Below, piece by piece: positions 1-6,880 of a DNA stretch of 11,636 nucleotides (position 1 is its first letter; every line of letters begins with the position of its first letter). The stretch spans positions 1 to 11,636 of the forward strand of contig JBQCIO010000183.1 in assembly GCA_051953655.1 (NCBI GenBank), in the 5' to 3' direction. The translations under genes and the position numbers were made by a program. The notes under the pieces were generated by a model that made no database searches, was not told the origin of the DNA, and saw only the letters and a list, made by a program, of their open reading frames with translations. Source of the DNA: JBQCHF01 sp051953655 (GTDB taxonomy: Bacteria; Actinomycetota; Actinomycetes; Motilibacterales; Motilibacteraceae).

Positions 1-1
1 T

Positions 2-52
2 GGTGGGTCCGGTGGGGGTCTGGGGGGGGGGGGCGGGGTGGGGGGGTTTGGG
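2..52 (+). repeat. G-run cluster, potential G-quadruplex on the plus strand
   Basis: Successive G-tracts occur at 5-7, 14-18, 22-33 (twelve G), 35-38, 40-46 and 50-52, separated by one to four other bases. Four or more tracts of at least three G with short loops meet the usual sequence rule for intramolecular G-quadruplex formation. A twelve-base homopolymer is also a site where sequencing and assembly commonly miscount, so the exact length should be treated with caution. Confidence 0.6.
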
Positions 53-261
53 TTTCCGCTTGGTCGGCGCGGGGGTGCGCTTGTGGGTGGGGCTGGGCGG
101 GCCCGCCGACACCGTGGCCGGCGTCATGGACGCCGTCGACCTGGCGGGGGCCGGCCCGGAACGATCGCGGGCCCGTGACCCTCACTCGCCCACCCAGGTG
201 ACGTCACCGAGGTAGGCGAGCACTCTCCTCGGTCGGGCCGGCCCCGATCCCGCCCGGCCGC

Positions 262-293
262 GCCGCCGGAGACCCGTGCCGCCGGAGACCCGT
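262..293. repeat. Perfect 16-bp tandem duplication
   Basis: The unit GCCGCCGGAGACCCGT is present twice without gap or mismatch, at 262-277 and 278-293. It lies in non-coding sequence about 125 bp before tatA. It is probably a slippage duplication; no function is apparent. Confidence 0.9.
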
Positions 294-377
294 CCAGGAC
301 CCGCTCAGATCAGCCGCTGTTCACGGCACGTCCACCGCGACGTCGTCGTTGTCTCCCGTGGCGGACAGGTGGCGGCG

Positions 378-383
378 TAGGAT
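378..383 (+). promoter_or_regulatory. Candidate -10 element of the tatAC promoter
   Basis: TAGGAT fits the actinobacterial TAnnnT -10 pattern. It would place the transcript start near 390, giving a leader of about 28 nt that contains the AGGAG ribosome binding site at 407-411. No convincing -35 is seen: the nearest TTG-type hexamer, TTGTCT at 349-354, is 23 bp away, which is too far for a standard promoter. Confidence 0.35.
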
Positions 384-417
384 CGCCATCGCACCCCGAC
401 ATCGTCAGGAGCTCCCC

Positions 418-690
418 ATGCGTGGTCTGTTCGAGGGCTGGCACATCGTCGTCCTTCTCATCGTCGTGCTCGTCCTCTTCGGCGCCAAGCGGCTGCCCGA
501 CAGCGCCCGCTCGCTGGGGAAGTCCATGCGGATCTTCAAGTCCGAGGTGCGCGCGATGAACGAGGACGGCGACGAGCGCCCGGCGCCGCGTCCGGCCGAC
601 CCGCGCCCCATCGAGGGCCGGGTGGAGAGCAGCGCCGCCGAGCGGGAGCCCCGGGTCGAGACCCCGGCCTCCGAGCGCACCGAGCGCTGA
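418..690 (+). CDS. tatA: Sec-independent protein translocase subunit TatA
   Basis: This 90-residue protein is the pore-forming or membrane-thinning subunit of the twin-arginine translocase, which exports folded proteins across the cytoplasmic membrane. It has the family layout: a short N-terminus (MRGLFEGWH), one membrane helix at about residues 9-21, the FG hinge (F21-G22) followed by AKRLPD, an amphipathic helix through about residue 47, then a charged disordered tail rich in Pro, Glu and Arg. Length is normal for actinobacterial TatA. The start at 418 is chosen because AGGAG at 407-411 lies six bases upstream; an open extension to 349 has no such site and would put a basic stretch before the helix. 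tatC follows after 35 bp in the same direction, so the two are probably co-transcribed. The F-E-x-W-H start and short tail favour TatA over TatB. Confidence 0.93.
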   Translation: MRGLFEGWHIVVLLIVVLVLFGAKRLPDSARSLGKSMRIFKSEVRAMNEDGDERPAPRPADPRPIEGRVESSAAEREPRVETPASERTER

Positions 691-725
691 GCACCCCTCC
701 CTCGCACCCCGGTCCCGCCTGACCC

Positions 726-1709
726 GTGGTCGCCACCGACGACGCCGCCACCGGGCGGCGGACCAAGCCCCGCGCCGGCCGTGCCGCCAAGGCCACGGGG
801 TGGGACGCCGGCGGGCGCATGTCCCTCGCCGACCACCTGCGCGAGCTGCGCAACCGCATCGTCAAGGCGGCGCTGGCGATCCTGCCCGCGGCCGTCGTGG
901 CGTACCTGTTCTACAAGCCGATCCTCACCCGGATCACCGAGCCGGTGTGCCAGCTGCACGTGGCCGGCACCGGCTCCACCGAGTGCAGCGCGCTGGTCAT
1001 CGCCGGCGTCGTGGCGCCGTTCTCGCTGGCGCTGAAGATCGCCCTCTACGGCGGCATCATCATCGCCTCGCCGGTGTGGCTGTGGCAGCTGTGGGCCTTC
1101 GTCGCCCCCGGCCTGCACCGCCACGAGCGGCGCTACTCCATGGCGTTCGTCGGCGCCGGCGTGCCGTTCTTCCTGGCCGGCGCGGCGGTCGCCTACTGGG
1201 CCATCCCGCGGGCCCTGGACTTCGTGCAGGGCTTCGTCATCTCGCAGGCCAGCGTGCAGATCCCGATCGACGAGTACCTGTCGTTCTTCCTGCGCATGGT
1301 GCTGCTGTTCGGGCTCGCCTTCGAGTTCCCGCTGGTCCTCATGCTGCTCAACGTCGCCGGGGTGCTCTCCGGCCGGCGGATCCGCAGCTGGTGGCGGGTC
1401 ATGGTCTTCCTGATCTTCCTGTTCGCGGCCATCGCCACCCCCACCGGCGACCCGTGGACCATGACCATCCTCGCCGCCCCGCTGTGCGTGCTCTACGTGG
1501 TGGCCATGGGCCTGGCCCTGCTCAACGACCGCCGGCGCGAGCGGCGCCGGCTGGCCGCGCCCGATGCCCAGCTGTCCGACGACGAGGCCAGCGCCCTCGA
1601 CCTCACGCCCAGCCGGCTCGACGACGAGCTCGAGCCCGGCGACCGGCTGGAGACCGCGCACCGCGCCCCCGCGCCGCGCCAGCCCGGGCCCGACGACTTC
1701 GGCATCTGA
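726..1709 (+). CDS. tatC: Sec-independent protein translocase subunit TatC
   Basis: TatC is the multi-spanning receptor of the Tat system that recognises twin-arginine signal peptides and recruits TatA. The 327-residue translation carries the cytoplasmic N-terminal motif HLRELRNR (37-44), the first-loop PxWLWQLWAFVAPGL block followed by E134, the FEFP motif (199-202) and a TPTGDP stretch (238-243). Six hydrophobic segments lie near 47-65, 105-128, 140-165, 185-212, 222-238 and 243-265. The last 60 residues form a charged, acidic and Pro-rich tail, common in actinobacterial TatC. The GTG start at 726 has no visible Shine-Dalgarno sequence; an in-frame ATG at 819 (residue 32), just before the HLRELR motif, is a credible alternative giving 296 residues. 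It lies 35 bp after tatA. Function is certain, the start is not. Confidence 0.93.
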   Translation: MVATDDAATGRRTKPRAGRAAKATGWDAGGRMSLADHLRELRNRIVKAALAILPAAVVAYLFYKPILTRITEPVCQLHVAGTGSTECSALVIAGVVAPFSLALKIALYGGIIIASPVWLWQLWAFVAPGLHRHERRYSMAFVGAGVPFFLAGAAVAYWAIPRALDFVQGFVISQASVQIPIDEYLSFFLRMVLLFGLAFEFPLVLMLLNVAGVLSGRRIRSWWRVMVFLIFLFAAIATPTGDPWTMTILAAPLCVLYVVAMGLALLNDRRRERRRLAAPDAQLSDDEASALDLTPSRLDDELEPGDRLETAHRAPAPRQPGPDDFGI

Positions 1710-1752
1710 CGTCGGCGTGCGCGCCGGTGGGCCGCTGACGCTCCGCCACGGC

Positions 1753-1758
1753 TAGTCT
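1753..1758 (+). promoter_or_regulatory. -10 element implying a leaderless lipid kinase mRNA
   Basis: TAGTCT ends seven bases before the GTG at 1766, so transcription would begin at or next to the start codon. There is no Shine-Dalgarno sequence. A -35-like CTGACG at 1735-1740 is only 12 bp away, so the -35 is uncertain. Confidence 0.5.
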
Positions 1759-1765
1759 CCGCCGC

Positions 1766-2737
1766 GTGCACCCCCCACGGCACCTCGCCCTGCTCGCCAA
1801 CCCGACCTCGGGCCGCGGGCGCGGCGGCCGCCTGGCCGGGCCGGTCGCCGAGCGGCTGCGCGCCGGCGGCGCCCGGGTGGACGTCCTGGTCGGCGCCGAC
1901 GCCGACGCGGCCTACGACCTCGCCCGCGCCGCGGTGGCGGCCGGGGTGGACGCGCTGGTCGCGCTCGGCGGCGACGGCATGGTCAACCTGGCCACCCAGG
2001 TCGTGGCCGGCACCGGCACCCCGCTGGGCGTCGTCCCGGCCGGGACCGGCAACGACATCGCCCGCCTGCTCGGGCTGCCCCGCGGTCCGCGGCTCGCCGA
2101 CGCCCTGGCCGCGGCCGACGTCGTGCGGGCCGGCCGGGTCACCAGCCTCGACGCCGGCCGGGTGGCGGGGCGCTGGTTCCTCTCGGTGCTGTCCAGCGGC
2201 TTCGACTCCACGGTCAACGAACGGGCCAACCGGATGCGCTGGCCGGGCGGTCGGTGGCGCTACGACGTCGCCATCGCCGCCGAGCTGCGCACCTTCCGCC
2301 CGCTGCCCTACGTGCTCGAGCTCGACGGGGAGACCTGGCGGACCGAGGCGATGCTGGTGGCGGTCGGCAACGGCCGCTCCTACGGCGGGGGGATGCTCGT
2401 CTGCCCGGACGCCGACCCCACCGACGGCCGTTTCGACGTCGTCGTGGTCGGGCCGCTGTCCCGGCCGGAGTTCCTGCGGGTCTTCCCGTCGGTGTTCCGC
2501 GGCGAGCACGTGAGCCACCCGGCGGTCTCGGTGCGCCGGGCCGCCACGGTGACCCTCGCCGCGCCCGGGATGACCGCCTACGCCGACGGGGAGCGGGTCT
2601 CCGCGCTCCCCGTCACCGCCGAGACCGTGCCGGCGGCGGTCCAGGTGCTCGTGCCCTGGCCGGCCGGTCCCGGCGCGACGGTCGGCGCCGCACGTCCGGA
2701 CTCGTCGTTCCTGACCCGGGGCGACGCCGGGTCGTAG
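1766..2737 (+). CDS. Diacylglycerol/lipid kinase (DAGK catalytic family)
   Basis: The 323-residue protein belongs to the diacylglycerol kinase catalytic / YegS / sphingosine-kinase-like family, which phosphorylates lipid alcohols such as diacylglycerol with ATP at the inner face of the membrane. The N-terminal LLANPTSGRGRG (9-20) is the entry strand and Gly-rich loop. The nucleotide-binding signature GGDG is at 68-71, with Met72 where Thr is usual, and PAGTGND is at 91-97. The C-terminal beta domain has GNGRSYGGGM (201-210), PDADPTDGRFDV (214-225) and YADGE (272-276). The true lipid substrate cannot be told from sequence; in actinobacteria related proteins serve phospholipid recycling. It lies 56 bp after tatC but has its own candidate promoter, and helY begins nine bases after its stop. 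The GTG start fits the -10 at 1753-1758. Confidence 0.88.
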   Translation: MHPPRHLALLANPTSGRGRGGRLAGPVAERLRAGGARVDVLVGADADAAYDLARAAVAAGVDALVALGGDGMVNLATQVVAGTGTPLGVVPAGTGNDIARLLGLPRGPRLADALAAADVVRAGRVTSLDAGRVAGRWFLSVLSSGFDSTVNERANRMRWPGGRWRYDVAIAAELRTFRPLPYVLELDGETWRTEAMLVAVGNGRSYGGGMLVCPDADPTDGRFDVVVVGPLSRPEFLRVFPSVFRGEHVSHPAVSVRRAATVTLAAPGMTAYADGERVSALPVTAETVPAAVQVLVPWPAGPGATVGAARPDSSFLTRGDAGS

Positions 2738-2740
2738 CAT
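2711..2740 (+). promoter_or_regulatory. Candidate helY promoter inside the end of the lipid kinase gene
   Basis: CTGACC (2711-2716, four of six matches to TTGACA) is followed after 18 bp by TAGCAT (2735-2740). The hexamer ends six bases before the helY ATG at 2747, predicting a leaderless mRNA. The -10 overlaps the lipid kinase stop codon. Confidence 0.5.
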
Positions 2741-2746
2741 CGCGGC

Positions 2747-5527
2747 ATGAGCTCTCCCGCCGAGCGGTTCGCGGCGTCGCGGCGTCGGGCGGCGGAGTCC
2801 CGCTCGCAGACGGGGCGGGCGCGATCGACCCGGTCCGAGCTGTCGACCTTCACCGACGGCTACGAGTTCGGCCTGGACGAGTTCCAGCTCGAGGCCTGCG
2901 AGGCCCTGGAGGCCGGCCACGGCGTCCTGGTGGCCGCGCCCACCGGCAGCGGAAAGACGGTCGTCGGCGAGTTCGCCGTGCACCTGGCGCTGGCGCAGGG
3001 CCAGAAGTGCTTCTACACCACGCCGATCAAGGCCCTGTCCAACCAGAAGTTCCACGACCTGGTCGAGCGGCACGGCGCGCAGAACGTGGGCCTGCTCACC
3101 GGCGACAACACCATCAACGGCGAGGCGCCGGTGGTCGTCATGACCACCGAGGTGCTGCGCAACATGCTCTACGCCGGCAGCCGCACGTTGCGCGGCCTCG
3201 GCTACGTCGTCATGGACGAGGTCCACTACCTGGCCGACCGCTTCCGCGGCGGGGTGTGGGAGGAGGTGATCATCCACCTGCCCGACGGCGTGCGCCTGGT
3301 GTCCCTCTCGGCCACGGTCAGCAACGCCGAGGAGTTCGGCGAGTGGCTGGTCACCGTGCGCGGCGACACCACCGTCGTGCTCGAGGAGCACCGGCCGGTG
3401 CCGCTGTGGCAGCACGTGCTGGTCGGCAACCGGATGTACGACCTGTTCGTGGACAGTGTCGGAGAGGGCAGGGCGCACGAGCGCGTCAACCCCGAGCTGG
3501 TGCGGGTCTCCCGGGAGGAGGACCGCTGGTCCGGCGGGCGGTTCGACCGGCGGGGGACCGGGGGAGCGGGCCACGGGCCGCGTAGGCCCAGGGGCTTCCG
3601 GGTGCCCAGCCGGGTGGAAGTCATCGAGCGGCTCGAGGCCGAGAACCTGCTGCCGGCCATCACCTTCGTGTTCAGCCGGGCCGGCTGCCAGGCCGCCGTG
3701 GAGCAGTGCCTGCACTCCGGCCTGCGGCTCAACCGGCACGCCGAGGCGCTCGAGGTCCGCTCCATCGTCGAGCAGCGCTGCGCCGACATCCCCGACGAGG
3801 ACCTCGGTGTGCTCGGCTACGCCGACTTCCTGGCCGGCCTCGAGCGCGGCATCGCCGCCCACCACGCCGGCATGCTGCCCACCTTCAAGGAGGTCGTGGA
3901 GGAGCTGTTCGTCCGCGGTCTGGTGAAGGCGGTCTTCGCCACCGAGACCCTGGCCCTGGGCATCAACATGCCGGCCCGCTCGGTGGTGCTGGAGAAGCTG
4001 GTCAAGTGGAACGGCGAGACCCACGCCGACGTCACGCCGGGGGAGTACACCCAGCTCACCGGGCGCGCCGGCCGACGCGGCATCGACGTCGAGGGCCACG
4101 CCGTCGTGCTGTGGCAGCCGGGGCTCGACCCGAAGGCCGTCGCGGGCCTGGCCTCCACCCGCACCTATCCGCTGCGCTCGAGCTTCCGGCCCTCGTACAA
4201 CATGGCGGTCAACCTGGTCGGCTCGGTCGGGCGGCACACCGCCCGCGAGCTGCTGGAGTCCTCCTTCGCCCAGTTCCAGGCCGACCAGGCCGTCGTCGGG
4301 CTGGCCCGCCAGCTGCGCCGCAACGAGGAGGCGCTGGAGGGCTACCGCGGGGCGATGAGCTGCCACCTCGGCGACTTCGCCGAGTACGCCGGGCTGCGCC
4401 GCCGGCTCAAGGACCGCGAGAGCGAGCTGGCCCGCCAGGGCGCGGCCAACCGGCGGGCGCAGGCCGCCTCGTCGCTGGAGGCGCTCAAGCCCGGCGACGT
4501 CATCCGGGTCCCCTCGGGCAAGCGGGCCGGGCTCGCGGTCGTGCTCGACCCGGGCGTGCACGGCGGGCTGGAGGGGCCGCGGCCCACCGTGCTGATGGCC
4601 GACCGGCAGGTGCGCAAGCTCTCGGTCGCCGACTTCCCGACGCCGGTGGAGGCGCTGGACCGGGTCCGGATCCCGCGCTCGTTCAACCCGCGCAACCCCC
4701 AGCAGCGCCGCGACCTCGCCAGTGCGCTGCGAGCCACCGGGCTCGACCACGACGCCACCCGCCCGCGCAAGCAGCGCGGCGACACCGGCGACGACGCCGA
4801 GATCGTGCGGCTGCGCGCGGCCCTGCGCCAGCACCCGTGCCACGGCTGCGACGAGCGCGAGGACCACGCCCGCTGGGCCGAGCGCTACTGGCGGCTGCGC
4901 CGGGAGACCGGCCAGCTCGAGCAGCGGATCGAAGGGCGCTCGGGCACCATCGCCCGGACCTTCGACCGCGTCTGCGCCCTGCTGGCCGAGCTGGGCTACC
5001 TCGGACCCGACGACGAGATCACCGAGGAGGGGCGCCGGCTGGGCCGGCTCTACAGCGAGCTGGACCTGCTCACCTCCGAGTGCCTGCGCGCGGGCCTCTG
5101 GGACGGGCTGAACGCGGCGCAGCTGGCCGCCGTCGTCAGCGCGCTGGCCTACGAGTCCCGCCGGGACGACGACGTCGCCCCGCCGCGGCTGCCCGGCGGC
5201 CCGGTCAAGGAGGTGCTGGCCGAGATGGTCCGCCTCTGGGTCGGTCTGGAGGAGCGGGAGAAGTCCCACCAGCTCTCGTTCCTGCGCGAGCCCGACCTCG
5301 GCTTCGCCTGGCCCGCCTACCGCTGGGCCTCCGGCGCCCGCCTGGAGCAGGTGCTCGCCGACGCCGAGCTCGCCGCCGGCGACCTCGTCCGCTGGACCAA
5401 GCAGCTCATGGACCTGCTCGGCCAGGTCGCCGAGGCCGCCCCCGAGTCCTCCCCGGTCCGTCGCACCGCCCGCGACGCCGTCGACGCCCTGCGCCGCGGG
5501 GTGGTGGCGTACTCGTCGGTGGGGTGA
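2747..5527 (+). CDS. helY: Ski2-like DEAD/DEVH-box RNA helicase HelY
   Basis: This 926-residue protein is a superfamily 2 helicase of the Ski2/Mtr4 type, like mycobacterial HelY (about 900 residues); it is expected to unwind RNA or structured nucleic acid with ATP. Motif I APTGSGKT is at 64-71, Ia TTPIKALSNQKF near 91-102, motif II DEVH at 157-160 and motif III SAT at 188-190. The second RecA domain has FVFSRAGCQ (307-315), HHAGMLP (372-378), ATETLALGINMPA (398-410) and QLTGRAGRRG (436-445). A Gly/Arg-rich linker (262-284) separates the domains and is not part of the fold. A middle domain with HPCHGC (C698, C701) and a C-terminal DSHCT domain (about 745-920) complete the architecture. The ATG start is supported by the -10 hexamer six bases upstream. 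The cellular RNA target in bacteria is not established. Confidence 0.93.
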   Translation: MSSPAERFAASRRRAAESRSQTGRARSTRSELSTFTDGYEFGLDEFQLEACEALEAGHGVLVAAPTGSGKTVVGEFAVHLALAQGQKCFYTTPIKALSNQKFHDLVERHGAQNVGLLTGDNTINGEAPVVVMTTEVLRNMLYAGSRTLRGLGYVVMDEVHYLADRFRGGVWEEVIIHLPDGVRLVSLSATVSNAEEFGEWLVTVRGDTTVVLEEHRPVPLWQHVLVGNRMYDLFVDSVGEGRAHERVNPELVRVSREEDRWSGGRFDRRGTGGAGHGPRRPRGFRVPSRVEVIERLEAENLLPAITFVFSRAGCQAAVEQCLHSGLRLNRHAEALEVRSIVEQRCADIPDEDLGVLGYADFLAGLERGIAAHHAGMLPTFKEVVEELFVRGLVKAVFATETLALGINMPARSVVLEKLVKWNGETHADVTPGEYTQLTGRAGRRGIDVEGHAVVLWQPGLDPKAVAGLASTRTYPLRSSFRPSYNMAVNLVGSVGRHTARELLESSFAQFQADQAVVGLARQLRRNEEALEGYRGAMSCHLGDFAEYAGLRRRLKDRESELARQGAANRRAQAASSLEALKPGDVIRVPSGKRAGLAVVLDPGVHGGLEGPRPTVLMADRQVRKLSVADFPTPVEALDRVRIPRSFNPRNPQQRRDLASALRATGLDHDATRPRKQRGDTGDDAEIVRLRAALRQHPCHGCDEREDHARWAERYWRLRRETGQLEQRIEGRSGTIARTFDRVCALLAELGYLGPDDEITEEGRRLGRLYSELDLLTSECLRAGLWDGLNAAQLAAVVSALAYESRRDDDVAPPRLPGGPVKEVLAEMVRLWVGLEEREKSHQLSFLREPDLGFAWPAYRWASGARLEQVLADAELAAGDLVRWTKQLMDLLGQVAEAAPESSPVRRTARDAVDALRRGVVAYSSVG

Positions 5528-5860
5528 GGGCCCGAGGCGGCTTCACACGAGTTGGCGACGCCGGTGCCTGTGGGTGCTCCAAGGTCAACGGCGCTGGTGA
5601 CGGGGGAGTGCGCGGGGGTCCGGTCGGGTCGCCCGCCCGCCGGTTCCGACGCAAACGATCACGGCCCCGTGGTCCTTTGCCGCCGCCCCCGCGATATTCC
5701 ACGGGGGCGGCGACCGTCTCGTGGGAGCGGTCCCCCTCTGACGTCGGCGGGCCGCCGGACCAGCCGCCCGCGGACCGCCCCCGTCAACAGCCGAGACCGC
5801 GCCCACGACGGGACCGCCAGCGGCGGACGTCGCGCAACGAGCAGCGAGAGCCGAGCCTCC
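5528..5860. other. Gene-free gap between convergent helY and exonuclease genes
   Basis: About 330 bp between two converging stop codons. Frames running through it show no family motifs and change character from the flanking genes. Its only clear element is the hairpin at 5681-5712. In M. tuberculosis a further gene, Rv2091c, lies between helY and the exonuclease; nothing comparable is seen here. Confidence 0.7.
5681..5712. terminator. Strong hairpin, probable bidirectional terminator
   Basis: CGCCGCCCCCG (5681-5691) and CGGGGGCGGCG (5702-5712) are perfectly complementary 11-base arms around a 10-base, A/T-richer loop (5692-5701). The element sits between convergent helY and exonuclease genes. 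There is no U-tract on either side, as is usual for actinobacterial terminators of this kind, so intrinsic termination is likely but not proven. Confidence 0.6.
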
Positions 5861-6799
5861 TCAGCCCCTCGCCACCGCCGTGAACGCCGCCAGCACCCGC
5901 CCCACCGGCCCGTCGAGGTTCCACCGGTCGGCCAGCTCCACCAGCTTCTCCGGGTCGCGCGGCTCGCGGGGCAACCGGTCGTCGAGCTCGGGGATCGGCA
6001 CGTCCAGGGCCACCCGCACTACCGGCGGGGCGACGTCGAGGTAGTCGCGGGCCGCGGCCAGCTTGCGTCCCGCGGCGGCCGGCATCGCGGGGTCGCCGGC
6101 GTCCAGCGCCCGGATGAGCGAGGACAGGTCGCCGTACTGGCGGATCAGCTGCGCGGCGGTCTTCTCGCCGACGCCCTTCACCCCGGGCAGGCCGTCGCTG
6201 GGGTCGCCGCGCAGCACGGCGAGGTCGGCGTAGGAGCGGCCCGGCACGCCGTACTTCTCGCGCACGACCGCGTCGTCGACGACCTCGTGCTTGCCGACGC
6301 CGCGGGCGGTGTAGAGCACCCGGACCTTGCGGGCGTCGTCGACCAGCTGGAACAGGTCGCGGTCGCCGGTGACGACGTCGACCGGCACGTCGGCGCGGGC
6401 GGTGAGGGTGCCGATGACGTCGTCGGCCTCGAACCCGGGCGCGCCGGCCCGGGCGATGCCCAGGGCGTCGAGCACCTCCATGATCACCGGCACCTGCGGG
6501 GCGAGGGTGTCGGGCACGTCCTCGCTGCCGTCCGCGGCCACCGTCGCCACCCGGTGCGCCTTGTAGGACGGCACCGCAGCCACCCGGAACGCCGGTCGCC
6601 AGTCCTCGTCCAGGCAGGCCACCAGCCGGGTGGGCCGACGGTCGGTGACCAGCCGGGCCACGAAGTCGAGCAGGCCCCGCACCGCGTTCACCGGGGTGCC
6701 GTCCGGCGCGGTGAGCGAGTCCGGCACGCCGTAGTAGGCGCGGAAGTAGAGGCTGGCGGTGTCCAGCAGCATGAGGCGGTCGCCGGCGGTCGTCGTCAC
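5861..6799 (-). CDS. 5'-3' exonuclease, polymerase I N-terminal type
   Basis: This 312-residue protein is a stand-alone flap/5'-3' exonuclease (PIN-like plus H3TH fold), related to the N-terminal domain of DNA polymerase I and to Rv2090 of M. tuberculosis. Metal-binding acidic residues are seen in LLDTASLYFRAYYG (D13), FEADDVIG (123-130) and TGDRDLFQLV (144-153). YKAHR (79-83) is the arch substrate-contact motif, and RGDPSDGLPGVKGVGEKTA (197-215) is the helix-hairpin-helix DNA-binding region. It would remove RNA primers or flaps in replication and repair. The frame stays open far upstream, but homology begins at the GTG at 6799. That GTG is preceded after seven bases by a -10-like CAGACT, again suggesting a leaderless mRNA. 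It is divergent from the M24 peptidase gene by 81 bp and convergent with helY. Confidence 0.92.
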   Translation of the reverse strand: MTTTAGDRLMLLDTASLYFRAYYGVPDSLTAPDGTPVNAVRGLLDFVARLVTDRRPTRLVACLDEDWRPAFRVAAVPSYKAHRVATVAADGSEDVPDTLAPQVPVIMEVLDALGIARAGAPGFEADDVIGTLTARADVPVDVVTGDRDLFQLVDDARKVRVLYTARGVGKHEVVDDAVVREKYGVPGRSYADLAVLRGDPSDGLPGVKGVGEKTAAQLIRQYGDLSSLIRALDAGDPAMPAAAGRKLAAARDYLDVAPPVVRVALDVPIPELDDRLPREPRDPEKLVELADRWNLDGPVGRVLAAFTAVARG

Positions 6800-6806
6800 G
6801 GGCGCG

Positions 6807-6812
6807 AGTCTG
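6807..6812 (-). promoter_or_regulatory. -10-like element of the exonuclease gene
   Basis: Read on the minus strand this is CAGACT, which keeps the A at position 2 and T at position 6 of TAnnnT. It ends seven bases before the GTG at 6799. The match is weaker than at the other leaderless candidates. Confidence 0.35.
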
Positions 6813-6868
6813 CCCGAGACCGGCGACAGGCGTCGGCAGGCTCGCGCCGGCGCTGTCAGGGGTGCAGG

Positions 6869-6874
6869 TAGGTT
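6869..6874 (+). promoter_or_regulatory. -10 element implying a leaderless peptidase mRNA
   Basis: TAGGTT ends six bases before the ATG at 6881, and there is no Shine-Dalgarno sequence in between. No -35 with standard spacing was recognised. Confidence 0.5.
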
Positions 6875-6880
6875 GCGGTC

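Larger units (their letters stand above)
1..417. other. Region without a convincing gene, upstream of tatA
   Basis: No reading frame here looks like a known protein. One frame is open from the left edge to a TAG at 213-215, but its translation is Gly/Val/Trp-rich low-complexity sequence produced by G-runs, and no family is recognisable. A real gene tail entering from the left cannot be excluded. What the stretch does hold is a G-run cluster at 1-52, a perfect tandem 16-bp duplication at 262-293, and the tatA leader with its ribosome binding site. In M. tuberculosis the pafB/pafC genes lie just upstream of tatA, so they may lie beyond the left edge (inference from synteny). Confidence 0.6.

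Noticed and set aside
3..215. A 70-residue open frame at the left edge
   Set aside because: It is Gly/Val/Trp-rich sequence generated by G-runs with no family resemblance and no start signal; it could at most be the tail of an unseen gene.
1493..5269. A 1258-codon open frame on the minus strand antisense to the lipid kinase and helY
   Set aside because: It is a codon-bias shadow of two well-supported genes in GC-rich DNA; the translation is compositionally skewed (Arg, Gly, Ala, His, Asp rich) with no domain motif.
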